DNA of 64,000 nucleotides from CAYMZZ01 sp964395095 (GCA_964395095.1 CAYMZZ010000012.1:62001-126000), one strand, 5' to 3'; positions 25,336-33,680 are shown, counted from the first letter of the stretch. Translations and numbers: made by a program. Notes: generated by a model not told the origin, from the sequence alone.

Positions 25336-25602
25336 TTAGTCTTTTTTCGAATGTCCTTTGAACTGGCGGGTGGGCGCAAATTCACCCAGTTTATGACCCA
25401 CCATGAATTCCGTTACATATACCGGAATAAACTTGTTGCCATTGTGAACCGCAAATGTGTGGCCCACAAAATCAGGTGAAATGGTAGAGCGACGGCTCCA
25501 GGTTTTGATCACCGATTTTTTGGACTTGCCTTCGTTCATTGCCATTACCTTTTTTTCAAGGTGAGTGGCGATATAAGGACCTTTTTTAATCGAACGAGCC
25601 AT
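25336..25602 (-). CDS. rpsS: 30S ribosomal protein S19
   Basis: Binds the 16S rRNA head region with S13. It has 88 residues: MARSIKKGPYIATHLEKKV, then IKTWSRRSTISPDFVGHTFAVHNGNKFIPVYVTEFMVGHKLGEFAPTRQFKGH, the full family signature. Confidence 0.98.
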   Translation of the reverse strand: MARSIKKGPYIATHLEKKVMAMNEGKSKKSVIKTWSRRSTISPDFVGHTFAVHNGNKFIPVYVTEFMVGHKLGEFAPTRQFKGHSKKD

Positions 25603-25680
25603 GTTGTTTATTTGATAATTTATGAATTTGTCGACTTGAGTTCTGGCTGAATCAAATCTTCAAATTTTCGAATTAGCTAA

Positions 25681-26517
25681 TTACTTCGCCAGTTTGTTTC
25701 CGTTTTTCCGCTGGATGATCAGCTTATCGCTGGCCTTTCCTTTGGTACGTGTTTTCAGACCCTTCGAGTACTGGCCATTACGGCTACGGGGTTGACCACC
25801 GGATGCTTTACCTTCACCACCACCCATCGGGTGATCTACAGGGTTCATAGCCACACCACGGTTGCGGGGGCGGATACCTTTCCAACGGTTGCGACCCGCT
25901 TTACCCATGCTTTGCAGGCTATGGTCGCTATTGCTTACCACACCCACCGTAGCATAGCAATTGATCAATACCTTACGCAGTTCACCGGAAGGCATTTTCA
26001 ATATTGCATACCTTTCTTCCTTGTTGGTCAACTGGGCAGATGAACCCGCGCTGCGCGCCAGCTTGCCACCCTGACCAGGTTGCATTTCAATATTGTGTAC
26101 GTTGGTACCCAGGGGCATGTTCTTCATTTGAAGGGCATTGCCAATTTCGGGTGCCACGGCATCACCGCTTTCCACTTTGGCGCCTACCTGCAGTCCCTGG
26201 GGAGCCAGGATATAACGCTTTTCTCCATCAGCATACTGAACCAGCGCGATAAATGCGGTACGGTTCGGATCATATTCAATGGTGAGCACTTCCGCCACAC
26301 CTGTTTTCTTACGCTTGAAGTCGATGATCCGGTATTTTTTCTTATGACCACCGCCGCGATAACGCATGCTCAGATGGCCAGATGAGTTACGACCGCCCGT
26401 GCTCTTCTTCGATTCGAGCAGGCTTTTTTCCGGAACATTCGTCGTTACCTCGGCATACGCGTTTCCAATTCTCCAGCGCGTACCGGCGGTAACGGGTTTA
26501 AATTTTCTTAATGCCAT
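25681..26517 (-). CDS. rplB: 50S ribosomal protein L2
   Basis: Needed for subunit association and the peptidyl transferase centre. It has 278 residues, a normal length. Motifs visible are SGHLSMRYRGGGHKKKYRIIDFKR, the MPLGTNVHNIEMQPGQGGKLARSAGSSAQL block and GVAMNPVDHPMGGGEGKASGG with the conserved histidine region. Confidence 0.98.
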   Translation of the reverse strand: MALRKFKPVTAGTRWRIGNAYAEVTTNVPEKSLLESKKSTGGRNSSGHLSMRYRGGGHKKKYRIIDFKRKKTGVAEVLTIEYDPNRTAFIALVQYADGEKRYILAPQGLQVGAKVESGDAVAPEIGNALQMKNMPLGTNVHNIEMQPGQGGKLARSAGSSAQLTNKEERYAILKMPSGELRKVLINCYATVGVVSNSDHSLQSMGKAGRNRWKGIRPRNRGVAMNPVDHPMGGGEGKASGGQPRSRNGQYSKGLKTRTKGKASDKLIIQRKNGNKLAK

Positions 26518-26610
26518 TGTTCAGTTCTTTATTTATTCTTCACTCAACACTTCGCGGCGGTTGATGGCCATACTTTGTCCGCCGGCTTTCGCCCGGGCGG
26601 AGCGGATTGA

Positions 26611-26910
26611 TTAAATATTCGCGTACAGATCGATGCTTTCGCCCTCGGCTACGGTTACATAAGCCTTTTTGTAAGCGGGCTTACGACCGGAGATAACACC
26701 CGCCTTGGTAAAGCGGCTCTTGTTTTTTCCGGGAACCACGCTGGTATTCACAGCTGTCACATTCACACCGTAAAAGCTCTCAATTGCTTTCTTGATCTCC
26801 AGCTTGTTCGCTTTACGGGCCACTTTGAAGGCGTAGCGATGCAGTTTTTCCTGCTGCGCATTGGCCTTTTCGGTCAAAATGGGTTTTATCAGTACTTCAG
26901 AAAGTTTCAT
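26611..26910 (-). CDS. rplW: 50S ribosomal protein L23
   Basis: A tunnel-exit protein that docks trigger factor and SRP. It has 99 residues starting MKLSEVLIKPILTEKANAQQEKLHRYAFKVARKANKLEIKKAIE, with the conserved VxxVNT-like block FYGVNVTAVNTSVVPGK. A long heptad array lies 13 bases upstream of its start. Confidence 0.97.
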   Translation of the reverse strand: MKLSEVLIKPILTEKANAQQEKLHRYAFKVARKANKLEIKKAIESFYGVNVTAVNTSVVPGKNKSRFTKAGVISGRKPAYKKAYVTVAEGESIDLYANI

Positions 26911-26923
26911 CTGAATTGTTTTT

Positions 26924-27083
26924 TAAGTTTTAAGTTCTAAGTTTTAAGTTCTAAGTTCTAAGCTTTAAGTTTTAAGTCTTGATATGAAAAAATTCTGCAT
27001 TCCGTTATATACTTCCCGCCACAATCCTGCATTATCCTCTTATCATTCACTTAAAACTTACAACTTACTACTTACAACTTCCC
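26924..27083. repeat. Inverted heptad arrays between rplD and rplW (TAAGTTT)
   Basis: The left arm, 26924-26979, is eight uninterrupted heptads (TAAGTTT, TAAGTTC, TAAGTTT, TAAGTTC, TAAGTTC, TAAGCTT, TAAGTTT, TAAGTCT). The right arm, 27049-27083, is five heptads (ACTTAAA, ACTTACA, ACTTACT, ACTTACA, ACTTCCC) ending exactly at the rplD stop codon. The arms can pair in the intercistronic RNA. Confidence 0.95.
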
Positions 27084-27716
27084 TCACGCTTCTACTTCCT
27101 CTTCTGCAAAAATCTTCGCCGCGCTTTCCGTGAGCAGCAATACTTCCGAATTCATGATGTCATAAGTATTGATATCGCTCAGGGCAACACCCAATACAGA
27201 AGGCACATTACGTACGCTCATCTGCAGGTTGATGTCGCTGGCATCCTGGATCAGCATCAGCTTCTTGTCGGCCAGCTTCAGGTTGTTCAGCATATCCATC
27301 ACCGTCCTGGTCTTCGGAGCATCGAGCTGGAGGTCTTCTACTATAACAATCGCGTTTTCTTTCGCCTTATAGGTAAGGGCCGACATTTTGGCCAGGTCCT
27401 TCACTTTGCGGTTCAGCTTGATATCATAGCTGTGGGGCTTGGGTCCGAAAATGGTACCACCACCCTTATACAGCGGGTTACGGATATTACCCTTACGGCT
27501 GCCACCGGTTCCTTTCTGGCGATGCAGCTTGCGGCTGGCACCTTTTACTTCAGCACGGGTTTTCACCTTGTGCGTACCCTGGCGCTGTGCAGCCAGGTAT
27601 TGTTTTACGGCGAGATAGATCACGTGATCATTGGGCTCAATTCCGAAAATCTCGTCAGGAAGTTCAACCGACCTGCCGGTCTTTTTTCCTTTGCTATCTA
27701 AAACGTCTACTTGCAT
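27084..27716 (-). CDS. rplD: 50S ribosomal protein L4
   Basis: An exit-tunnel protein; in E. coli it also represses its own S10 operon by binding the leader. It has 210 residues with the loop KLHRQKGTGGSRKGNIRNPLYKGGGTIFGPKPHSY and the C-terminal ALSDINTYDIMNSEVLLLTESA. The stop TGA touches a heptad array. Confidence 0.98.
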   Translation of the reverse strand: MQVDVLDSKGKKTGRSVELPDEIFGIEPNDHVIYLAVKQYLAAQRQGTHKVKTRAEVKGASRKLHRQKGTGGSRKGNIRNPLYKGGGTIFGPKPHSYDIKLNRKVKDLAKMSALTYKAKENAIVIVEDLQLDAPKTRTVMDMLNNLKLADKKLMLIQDASDINLQMSVRNVPSVLGVALSDINTYDIMNSEVLLLTESAAKIFAEEEVEA

Positions 27717-27786
27717 TTTATTTTCTTTTAGCCTTTTTCCGTCATAAATGCCGGGCGAAGGTTGTGGAGATTGCTATGGGTTGAAA

Positions 27787-28404
27787 TTACTTTTGGATCA
27801 ATACGATGGAACCGTTGTGTCCCGGAACCGATCCACTGATCAGGATATAGTTTTTTTCAGGGAATATTTTCACCACTTTCAGGCCCTTCATCTTCACTCG
27901 ATCCGTACCCATGCGACCTGCCATGCGCATACCCTTCATTACACGGCTGGCATCGGATGAGTTACCGAGTGAACCAGGCGCGCGCTGACGATCATGCTGG
28001 CCGTGCGTGGCATCACCCACACCGGAGAAACCATGGCGCTTTACCACACCCTGGAAACCTTTACCCTTGGTAGTACCTACAATTTCAACTTTATCGCCTT
28101 CGGCGAAAATGTCAACCGTAACGGTTTCACCAATATTTTTCTCAATGGAATAATTGCGGAACTCTTTTGTAAACTTCTTGGGAGCTGTCTGCGATTTAGC
28201 GAAGTGATTGATGGCAGACTTGTTGGCGTGCTTTTCTTTCTTATCGCCGAAAGAAAGGGCGAGGGCGTTGTAGCCGTCTGAATCTTTTGTTTTAACCTGG
28301 GTTACTACACAGGGACCTGCTTCAATGATGGTGCAGGCAGTTTGCTTGCCCGAGGCATCGAAGACACTGGTCATCCCAATCTTTTTACCAATAATACCTT
28401 TCAT
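27787..28404 (-). CDS. rplC: 50S ribosomal protein L3
   Basis: An early-assembly protein reaching the peptidyl transferase centre. It has 205 residues: MKGIIGKKIGMTSVFD at the start, then TTKGKGFQGVVKRHGFSGVGDATHGQHDRQRAPGSLGNSSDASRVMKGMRMAGRMG, which carries the family signature. It is preceded by an unusual 461-base gap after rpsJ that holds hairpins and a heptad pair. Confidence 0.98.
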   Translation of the reverse strand: MKGIIGKKIGMTSVFDASGKQTACTIIEAGPCVVTQVKTKDSDGYNALALSFGDKKEKHANKSAINHFAKSQTAPKKFTKEFRNYSIEKNIGETVTVDIFAEGDKVEIVGTTKGKGFQGVVKRHGFSGVGDATHGQHDRQRAPGSLGNSSDASRVMKGMRMAGRMGTDRVKMKGLKVVKIFPEKNYILISGSVPGHNGSIVLIQK

Positions 28405-28748
28405 GGTTTGTACAGTTTGTAGCCTGCAGGATTATTGGGACAACCTTGTACATCCCGGTACATTGTACGCGGGAGGCTTCAATCCCCGTTTAGCTACCGA
28501 CCTTTTCTTTTAGTCGCAGGAGCATTAGCAAACACGATCCTTGTGATCGCTGGTGCTAGTCCCTCACCTCATCTTAGGTGTCCGCCTGGCTGATGGCCGG
28601 GCGGATGACAGAAGTACCGGCAGTAAACAAACCCTGAACGGCTTGTTTTATTTTAATTATCTCCGTGCTTGAATAAAACCCGGAGAATGATTTATGGTCA
28701 GAGCTCTTTTTTCAGTGCCGAAGCAGTTGATTGAGAGATGACAGTTTT
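28405..28748 (-). promoter_or_regulatory. Long structured leader between rpsJ and rplC
   Basis: No gene is seen in this gap, unusually long for an S10 operon. It contains a perfect 11-base palindrome GTACATTGTAC (28458-28468) with further TGTAC copies nearby, hairpins at 28521-28605, and a hairpin at 28625-28648. By analogy with the L4-bound S10 leader of E. coli it could carry an autoregulatory element for rplC-rplD, but this is inference from position and folding only. Confidence 0.4.
28521..28650 (+). ncRNA. Candidate structured RNA, strand uncertain
   Basis: Three hairpins follow each other: 28521-28529 with 28549-28557, 28565-28569 with 28576-28580, and 28581-28590 with 28596-28605. Read on the plus strand the first and third are fully paired, with three U-G pairs; on the minus strand those become C-A mismatches. 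A fourth hairpin (28625-28633 with 28640-28648) is followed by a T-rich run on the plus strand, like a terminator, but its one imperfect pair favours the minus strand. The strand evidence is therefore mixed. Confidence 0.25.
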
Positions 28749-28866
28749 TAAGTTATATGTTATAAGTTAGAAGTTTTAAGTTTGAACTTTTTGGTTTTAA
28801 TTGGATGAAACTATTTGCTCTAATCCATTCCACCTAAAACCTATTACTTAAAACTTATTACTTCTC
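28749..28866. repeat. Inverted heptad arrays after rpsJ
   Basis: Left arm 28749-28783: five heptads TAAGTTA, TATGTTA, TAAGTTA, GAAGTTT, TAAGTTT. Right arm 28832-28866: five heptads ACCTAAA, ACCTATT, ACTTAAA, ACTTATT, ACTTCTC, the last overlapping the rpsJ stop by one base. The arms are complementary and 48 bases apart. Confidence 0.93.
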
Positions 28867-29171
28867 TACGCCTTAATCTCCACTTCTACCCCACTCGGCA
28901 AATCCAACTTACTCAACGCGTCTACTGTACGGCTGGAAGACGTATAGATATCCAACAGACGCTTATGCGTGGCCAGTTGAAACTGCTCGCGGCTTTTCTT
29001 ATTCACGTGCGGCGAACGCAAAACCGTGAAGATTTTCTTACGCGTAGGAAGAGGAATAGGACCTGTTACTACCGCGCCAGTGCTGCGAACGGTTTTCACG
29101 ATCTTTTCGGCAGATTTATCTACCAGGTTGTGATCGTAGGACTGTAATTTGATTCTGATTCGCTGAGACAT
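28866..29171 (-). CDS. rpsJ: 30S ribosomal protein S10
   Basis: First gene of the S10-spc operon here; also the transcription antitermination factor NusE. It has 101 residues: MSQRIRIKLQSYDHNLVDKSAEKIVKTVRSTGAVVTGPIPLPTRK, then SPHVNKKSREQFQLATHKRLLDI. ATG at 29171 gives the family N-terminus. A well-formed promoter lies 31 bases upstream. In most genomes fusA or tuf precedes rpsJ; here unrelated genes do. Confidence 0.98.
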   Translation of the reverse strand: MSQRIRIKLQSYDHNLVDKSAEKIVKTVRSTGAVVTGPIPLPTRKKIFTVLRSPHVNKKSREQFQLATHKRLLDIYTSSSRTVDALSKLDLPSGVEVEIKA

Positions 29172-29201
29172 GTGTAAAATCCCAATTTTCTTTTGGGAGT
29201 G

Positions 29202-29233
29202 CAAAGGTAGGGGTAGGCGATAAATTCGCCAAA
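29202..29233 (-). promoter_or_regulatory. Promoter of the S10-spc operon
   Basis: On the minus strand TTTG (29233-29230), a 20-base spacer, and TACCTTTG (29209-29202), a full match to the Bacteroidota consensus. It sits just upstream of rpsJ and has the same -7 sequence as the rpsL and fusA promoters. Confidence 0.8.
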
Positions 29234-29383
29234 TAGTTGGGAAAGAATTTTCTACGTGGGGCAGGAATGTTTTGCACAGGCAGGAGGAAGGAGGGCAAAT
29301 TCGGTAATTCGGTTATTATTAATTTGTATGATAATCAATAGCTTATGTGACAAATAAACCCTGCGGCGGCACAACCTCCCGCC

Positions 29384-29448
29384 TCACGCCTCACGATTCA
29401 CGCCTCACGCCTCACGATTCACGGCTCACGCCTCACGATCCTCACGCT
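29384..29448. repeat. Heptad array TCACGCC / TCACGAT
   Basis: Eight heptads in a row (29384-29439: TCACGCC, TCACGAT, TCACGCC, TCACGCC, TCACGAT, TCACGGC, TCACGCC, TCACGAT), then CC and TCACGCT. The array runs about 30 bases into the 3' end of the beta-helix gene and supplies its TGA stop. No matching inverse arm is seen on the rpsJ side. The word recurs at 53134-53161 and, inverted, at 58912-58939. Confidence 0.95.
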
Positions 29449-31596
29449 CAGGGTCGCAAAACCTCCCAACTCCACATGCTCCACCCTGAACTGATGTTTG
29501 CCTCCCAACCGGATCGGGATTCTTCGGTTGGGCGATTCATCAAATTGGTAGAGTGCCGGGTTCCATTCATCCAGCACCAGTTTATTGTCTACATAAAGCC
29601 GGACCGCATCATCCCAGGTTACGGATAACTCGTATTCTCCCTCCGGCAGTTCCGCCTCGCCTTCAGCCATCGTCAGAAACTGAGGCTGCGTTCCCTTTTC
29701 CGTTTTGATCCCGCCCCACCAGGCATATTCCAGCCGGTCGGTCGCTTCGCTCTTTATGGGTGCCAGCCGCTGGTTGGCGGGAAAGAGGTCCTGTTCCCGT
29801 ATGGGATTATATCGCGTGGTATCGATGGCAAACCAGTTTACCTGCCAGTTGATTGGCTGGAAGAAATGCCAAAAATGAAACCGGTGTTTCTTCCCCTGGC
29901 GAATACGGGTACCATCGGCGAGGGTGATGGCCGGTCCGCGATAAACAGCTTCAAGGGCCATGTCTTCCCTTCCCAATCCTTTATCCCTGATCGCATAGAA
30001 ACTGGCCGGAAACGATCCCTTTACCTGGCTTATCTGCGATAAGCCTCTGCTGCCGGTAAGGGTCCATTGGCCACCGGGCGCCAGCATGTCAAACCGCAGC
30101 GTATCCGACTTCGATGCCGGATTGCTATGCCAGATCAACGGACGGCGGAAATCGTAAGGCCCCCACTCTCCCATGCGGATCTGTTGCCGACCGGCCCATT
30201 TTCCCGAACCGGCAAAGGGATCCTGTGCGTTCTCCAGCTCCGGCATGGGAATATCCCAATCATCCACATCATAAGCCATGCTGTCGATATGGCCGACCAG
30301 CGAATCTGTTTGATAAAACAAGCCCTCTCCTGTCCAGGTATTGTTGAATACACGCAAACTATCGGTGCGGGAAAGATTCAGCCCCAGCGGCACATCGCTG
30401 AAGTTATTGTGATGTATGTTGTAGCCAACACTACGCGTATCGCGATGCCTGGCATATCCCCAGTCGGCCGGTTGCGATGCCCTGCCCCATAACCGAATGG
30501 CCTCTTTATCGCGAATAAACAGGTTATAGGCAATGCTGTTGTGCTGGCCATGCTCAATGGCAATCGCTATGCGGTTGTCGCGAAACTGGTTATCCGTAAT
30601 GAGGCTTTCGAAACTATAACCTCCCCAGATGCCATGGTCGCAGCCAAATATCCGGTTGCGGGTAATGATATTCCGGCTGAAGGTTACCTCCACCCCATTG
30701 GTGGGTGCGTAGCTGAAATCATTGCCGGCAATCAGGTTGTCGTTGCAGCCACCTTGCCCTGTATCCATGGTGCTTTGCCCTGCCCAAAGAAAGAAACCAT
30801 CACCGCTATGGGTGGCCGAATTTTTATAGAATGTATTGTTGCTGCTTTGCTCATATACCAGGAATCCCGCACTATCCTGCCCGCGATGATAAACCCCATG
30901 GCTATATCCCCGCACATTAAAGTTGACCCGGTTGTAGGCGATAAGATGCCGGCTGCTGCGGTACAACCCGATACCTATGCCGGAATTAAAGGAAAAGTCG
31001 TTGTTGATGATCTTTCCCGCCTGGCAGTCCGTCATCATCAACGCGTTTTGACCACCCGTTACGCGGCAATTCTCAATCCGCACGGAATCACAACCGCGTA
31101 AATACATGCCTGCGCCATAGCGCAGCCATTCGTCTTTTTCATTTTGATGATAGCTCATCCAGTCGCTCAGGTCTTCTTTCAGTGCTGTACTATTTAACCG
31201 CTGACGGTAATTGTAGCTGAAATCGCAGTTTTCCAAAACGAGGTTCTGCACATTCACGGCCATCAGTCCCACCTTAAAGCCCCGCACACGCAGGTTGCGG
31301 ATGGTTACCCGGTTGCTGTTGCGCACCAGGATACCCAGGCCTGAATACGTATTCGGCAATTGCCCCTGCAGGTCGCCACGCAACCGGGCATTACCAAAGT
31401 CGAGGATAATATTGTCGCCTTCAACAACCATCACCGGGGCTTCAGTGCTTTCGCTGGCCAGGGAATAATTGCCTGCTTTGATTGGAACAGTCCGGGTAAT
31501 GACGAGCCCCTTTTTCAAGCGTATTTTTTGCGCCTGTGCCTGTAAACAACAGATACTGAACAGGCATAAAAGGAAAAGACAGGTTTTAATTCTCAT
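29419..31596 (-). CDS. Secreted right-handed parallel beta-helix protein with C-terminal PA14-like domain
   Basis: A 725-residue exported protein. The start MRIKTCLFLLCLFSICCLQAQAQ is a clear signal peptide. Residues about 60-450 are beta-helix repeats of the NosD/periplasmic copper-binding or pectate-lyase-like kind (VTIRNLRVRGFKVGLMAVN, IENCRVTGGQNALMMTDCQ, GVEVTFSRNIITRNRIFGC). The C-terminal 80 residues (YELSVTWDDAVRLYVDNKLVLDEW) look like a PA14-type carbohydrate-binding domain. It may bind or cleave a polysaccharide; no catalytic residues are assigned. Its last codons (about SVRIVRREP) are written in heptad repeat. Confidence 0.85.
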   Translation of the reverse strand: MRIKTCLFLLCLFSICCLQAQAQKIRLKKGLVITRTVPIKAGNYSLASESTEAPVMVVEGDNIILDFGNARLRGDLQGQLPNTYSGLGILVRNSNRVTIRNLRVRGFKVGLMAVNVQNLVLENCDFSYNYRQRLNSTALKEDLSDWMSYHQNEKDEWLRYGAGMYLRGCDSVRIENCRVTGGQNALMMTDCQAGKIINNDFSFNSGIGIGLYRSSRHLIAYNRVNFNVRGYSHGVYHRGQDSAGFLVYEQSSNNTFYKNSATHSGDGFFLWAGQSTMDTGQGGCNDNLIAGNDFSYAPTNGVEVTFSRNIITRNRIFGCDHGIWGGYSFESLITDNQFRDNRIAIAIEHGQHNSIAYNLFIRDKEAIRLWGRASQPADWGYARHRDTRSVGYNIHHNNFSDVPLGLNLSRTDSLRVFNNTWTGEGLFYQTDSLVGHIDSMAYDVDDWDIPMPELENAQDPFAGSGKWAGRQQIRMGEWGPYDFRRPLIWHSNPASKSDTLRFDMLAPGGQWTLTGSRGLSQISQVKGSFPASFYAIRDKGLGREDMALEAVYRGPAITLADGTRIRQGKKHRFHFWHFFQPINWQVNWFAIDTTRYNPIREQDLFPANQRLAPIKSEATDRLEYAWWGGIKTEKGTQPQFLTMAEGEAELPEGEYELSVTWDDAVRLYVDNKLVLDEWNPALYQFDESPNRRIPIRLGGKHQFRVEHVELGGFATLSVRIVRREP

Positions 31597-31630
31597 CAAA
31601 TTGAATTTAATTGCAGGAATTTTTATCTGC

Positions 31631-32533
31631 ATGGATAGCGTCATCAAGCCAGGAAAATCAAGAGCCGGTAAGATACTGAAACTCCTGCTCAAGCTTATCA
31701 TCTCCGGGCTATGCCTTTGGTATGTGGCGGAAAAAATCAATTGGCAGGAAGCACGTGCTGCCATGGCGGATGCGGATGCAGGCTGGCTCGCCCTGGCCGC
31801 GCTTTTGTTTGTTCTTTCCAAGGTACTTTCTTCCTTTCGGTTGACTATCTATTTCCGCGATATTGATGTTCCTGTTTCAGAAGCGGTGAACCTTCGGCTA
31901 TATTGGTTGGGCATGTTTTACAACCTCTTTCTTCCCGGCGGCATCAGTGGTGATGCTTACAAGGTGGTTCTCCTGAAACAATGGTACCAGACTCCGTACC
32001 GGCGGGCAGGCGCCGCCGTGCTGCTCGACCGGCTCTCAGGGCTCATCGCGCTCGCATGGATTCTTGCCGTTTATGGCTGGCTTGTATTGCCGGAATACTG
32101 GCAAAAGCTCGCGCTTGCCGCCCTGGTATTGGCCGGAAGTTTCGCCTTCCGGTTTTTTATCGGAAAATGGATGGGCGATTTTCGAAATAGCTTTTGGCCC
32201 ACACTGGTATGGGGCCTGGGCGTACAATTTGCGCAGGTGCTGGCGGTATATGCTATTATGGCTGCCCTGGGTATGCCAGCCGGCGAGGCGGCCTATCTTT
32301 TCCTGTTTCTGCTCTCATCCGTGGCGGCGGTTTTACCATTAAGTATTGGCGGACTGGGCATACGCGAAATCGTATTCCTCCATGGCGCGGCCTTTTTTGG
32401 TCTGCAGGAAGCTGCGGCGGTGTTGATCAGTCTCAGTTTTTACCTGATCACGCTGCTTTGTTCTTTGCCGGGCATCTGGTTTGTGTTTCATTCCCCCAAT
32501 AAAAAGCCCGGCCACAAAAGCGGCCGGGACTAA
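31631..32533 (+). CDS. Lysylphosphatidylglycerol synthase transmembrane/UPF0104-family protein
   Basis: A 300-residue inner-membrane protein with about eight hydrophobic segments, like the integral-membrane half of MprF (flippase-like) without the synthase domain. Conserved family parts visible are FYNLFLPGGISGDAYKVVLLK, GAAVLLDRLSGLIAL and VLPLSIGGLGIREIVFL. It is divergent from the beta-helix gene with only 34 bases between starts, so both promoters must be packed there or inside the genes. The final codons overlap the terminator stem of the convergent gene. Confidence 0.88.
   Translation: MDSVIKPGKSRAGKILKLLLKLIISGLCLWYVAEKINWQEARAAMADADAGWLALAALLFVLSKVLSSFRLTIYFRDIDVPVSEAVNLRLYWLGMFYNLFLPGGISGDAYKVVLLKQWYQTPYRRAGAAVLLDRLSGLIALAWILAVYGWLVLPEYWQKLALAALVLAGSFAFRFFIGKWMGDFRNSFWPTLVWGLGVQFAQVLAVYAIMAALGMPAGEAAYLFLFLLSSVAAVLPLSIGGLGIREIVFLHGAAFFGLQEAAAVLISLSFYLITLLCSLPGIWFVFHSPNKKPGHKSGRD
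32507..32528 (-). terminator. Terminator overlapping the end of the membrane-protein gene
   Basis: Stem CCCGGCC / GGCCGGG (32507-32513, 32522-32528) with an eight-base loop. On the minus strand it is followed by CTTTTTATT, so it terminates the DUF4382 gene. The stem encodes the last residues of the plus-strand gene. Plus-strand reading also meets a T-run 11 bases later. Confidence 0.85.
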
Positions 32534-32568
32534 TTATTTTTTCACAAATATTGAATGAAACTGGTTGA

Positions 32569-33363
32569 TCAGGGTTGGAGGAACATCGTATCCACCGTTG
32601 TTACCGCTCCGGTCAGCACGGTTACGGGTGCGACTGCGGTATCGGAATAAGCTGAATTGGAAGGCTGATAGCCTACGGTATAGGTAGAAGCAGGCAAGCC
32701 ACGCAGGCTGAATCCGCCATTTGCGTCGGTGAAACTGCTGGTGATGGTATCACCGCCATCAATGGCATATACTACGGTCGGGAAATCGGAAGGCACTACC
32801 ACACCCTGGATAGAGCCGCCTACCGAACTCAATGAGCCGCGAATCACGGGTTTCAAAATGTATTTATTACTGCCTGTTTCCACTATAGAACGGGCCACGT
32901 CAAAATCAAGGAGGATGGTATAGAGCAATCCCGCTTCTACATCCTGCTGAAAATTCAATTTAAGACCCGACTGCTGTGCACTGGGAGTTGTGAGCTTCAG
33001 CATTTCGCCATCAATTTGCACATAGTTTTCAGAACCCAGTACCAGCCGAATCTGGTGAAGGCGGCCAGCGGGTATAAAGGCATCGGCGAGAAGGGTATCT
33101 TCATCATTCACCAGGGTGAGCAGATCGTAAGAGCCAGCCTGCACGCCGGGCAGGCTTTGCCATCCCTGGTCATCATCGCCTGTAACGTTGATCAGCACAT
33201 CCCGTACATCTATCCATACGGCTTCATAATCACCAGGATCATCCGTCAGGCGGATCTGAATCCTTGCCTTGTTTTCCGTTTCAGGTTTATCGTTTTTGGT
33301 ACAACTGTAAATGATCAGTCCCAGAAGAGGCATTAGAAAAGCTACAAATACAATCCTTTTCAT
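32569..33363 (-). CDS. DUF4382-domain lipoprotein
   Basis: A 264-residue envelope lipoprotein: the signal sequence ends in LIIYSC with the lipidated Cys at residue 21. The DUF4382 domain spans about 35-170 (IQIRLTDDPGDYEAVWIDVRDVLIN at its start and YTILLDFDVARSIV later). The last 80 residues form a carboxypeptidase-regulatory-like beta-sandwich (GGSIQGVVVPSD, GGFSLRGLPASTYTV). Function is unknown. It is a single-gene unit, converging on the UPF0104-type gene. Confidence 0.9.
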   Translation of the reverse strand: MKRIVFVAFLMPLLGLIIYSCTKNDKPETENKARIQIRLTDDPGDYEAVWIDVRDVLINVTGDDDQGWQSLPGVQAGSYDLLTLVNDEDTLLADAFIPAGRLHQIRLVLGSENYVQIDGEMLKLTTPSAQQSGLKLNFQQDVEAGLLYTILLDFDVARSIVETGSNKYILKPVIRGSLSSVGGSIQGVVVPSDFPTVVYAIDGGDTITSSFTDANGGFSLRGLPASTYTVGYQPSNSAYSDTAVAPVTVLTGAVTTVDTMFLQP

Positions 33364-33648
33364 AATTGACTATTTTTTACACTACAATTTCAAGTTTGGT
33401 GCCAAAGCTTGAAATCGGGTTATAGTAAAACTCCCTTTGTGTATAAAAAGACTAAAGGACTCGTATGAGTCCCTTAACCTTAGCTCGTGTTTTTCACAGA
33501 ACGGCAATGGCCCTTTTGTGATACAGATTTTAAAAACGGAGTGAGTTTGTGTACTTATAACAAATATCAGGCCATCTATCGTAATTCTACTTGATTGGGG
33601 TTAATTATTGTACGAATTTGACAATAGAAAGCGAGGTATCAAAAAAAA
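33364..33648. other. Intergenic stretch with no recognised gene
   Basis: A/T-rich sequence between the DUF4382 start and the fusA terminator. An imperfect dyad CAAGCTTTGG / CCAAACTTG on the minus strand lies about 30-50 bases upstream of the DUF4382 start and may be part of its promoter region. Nothing else can be supported. Confidence 0.5.
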
Positions 33649-33680
33649 AGCACTGACTGGCATTGGCGCCAGTCAGTGCT
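33649..33680 (-). terminator. Rho-independent terminator of fusA
   Basis: A perfect 13-base stem AGCACTGACTGGC / GCCAGTCAGTGCT with a six-base loop, followed on the minus strand by a run of nine T. It lies 25 bases after the fusA stop, so fusA is transcribed apart from rpsJ. Confidence 0.96.

Noticed and set aside
31469..31630. An N-terminal extension of the UPF0104-type membrane protein
   Set aside because: It would overlap the signal-peptide end of the divergent beta-helix gene; the start at 31631 gives the normal family N-terminus.
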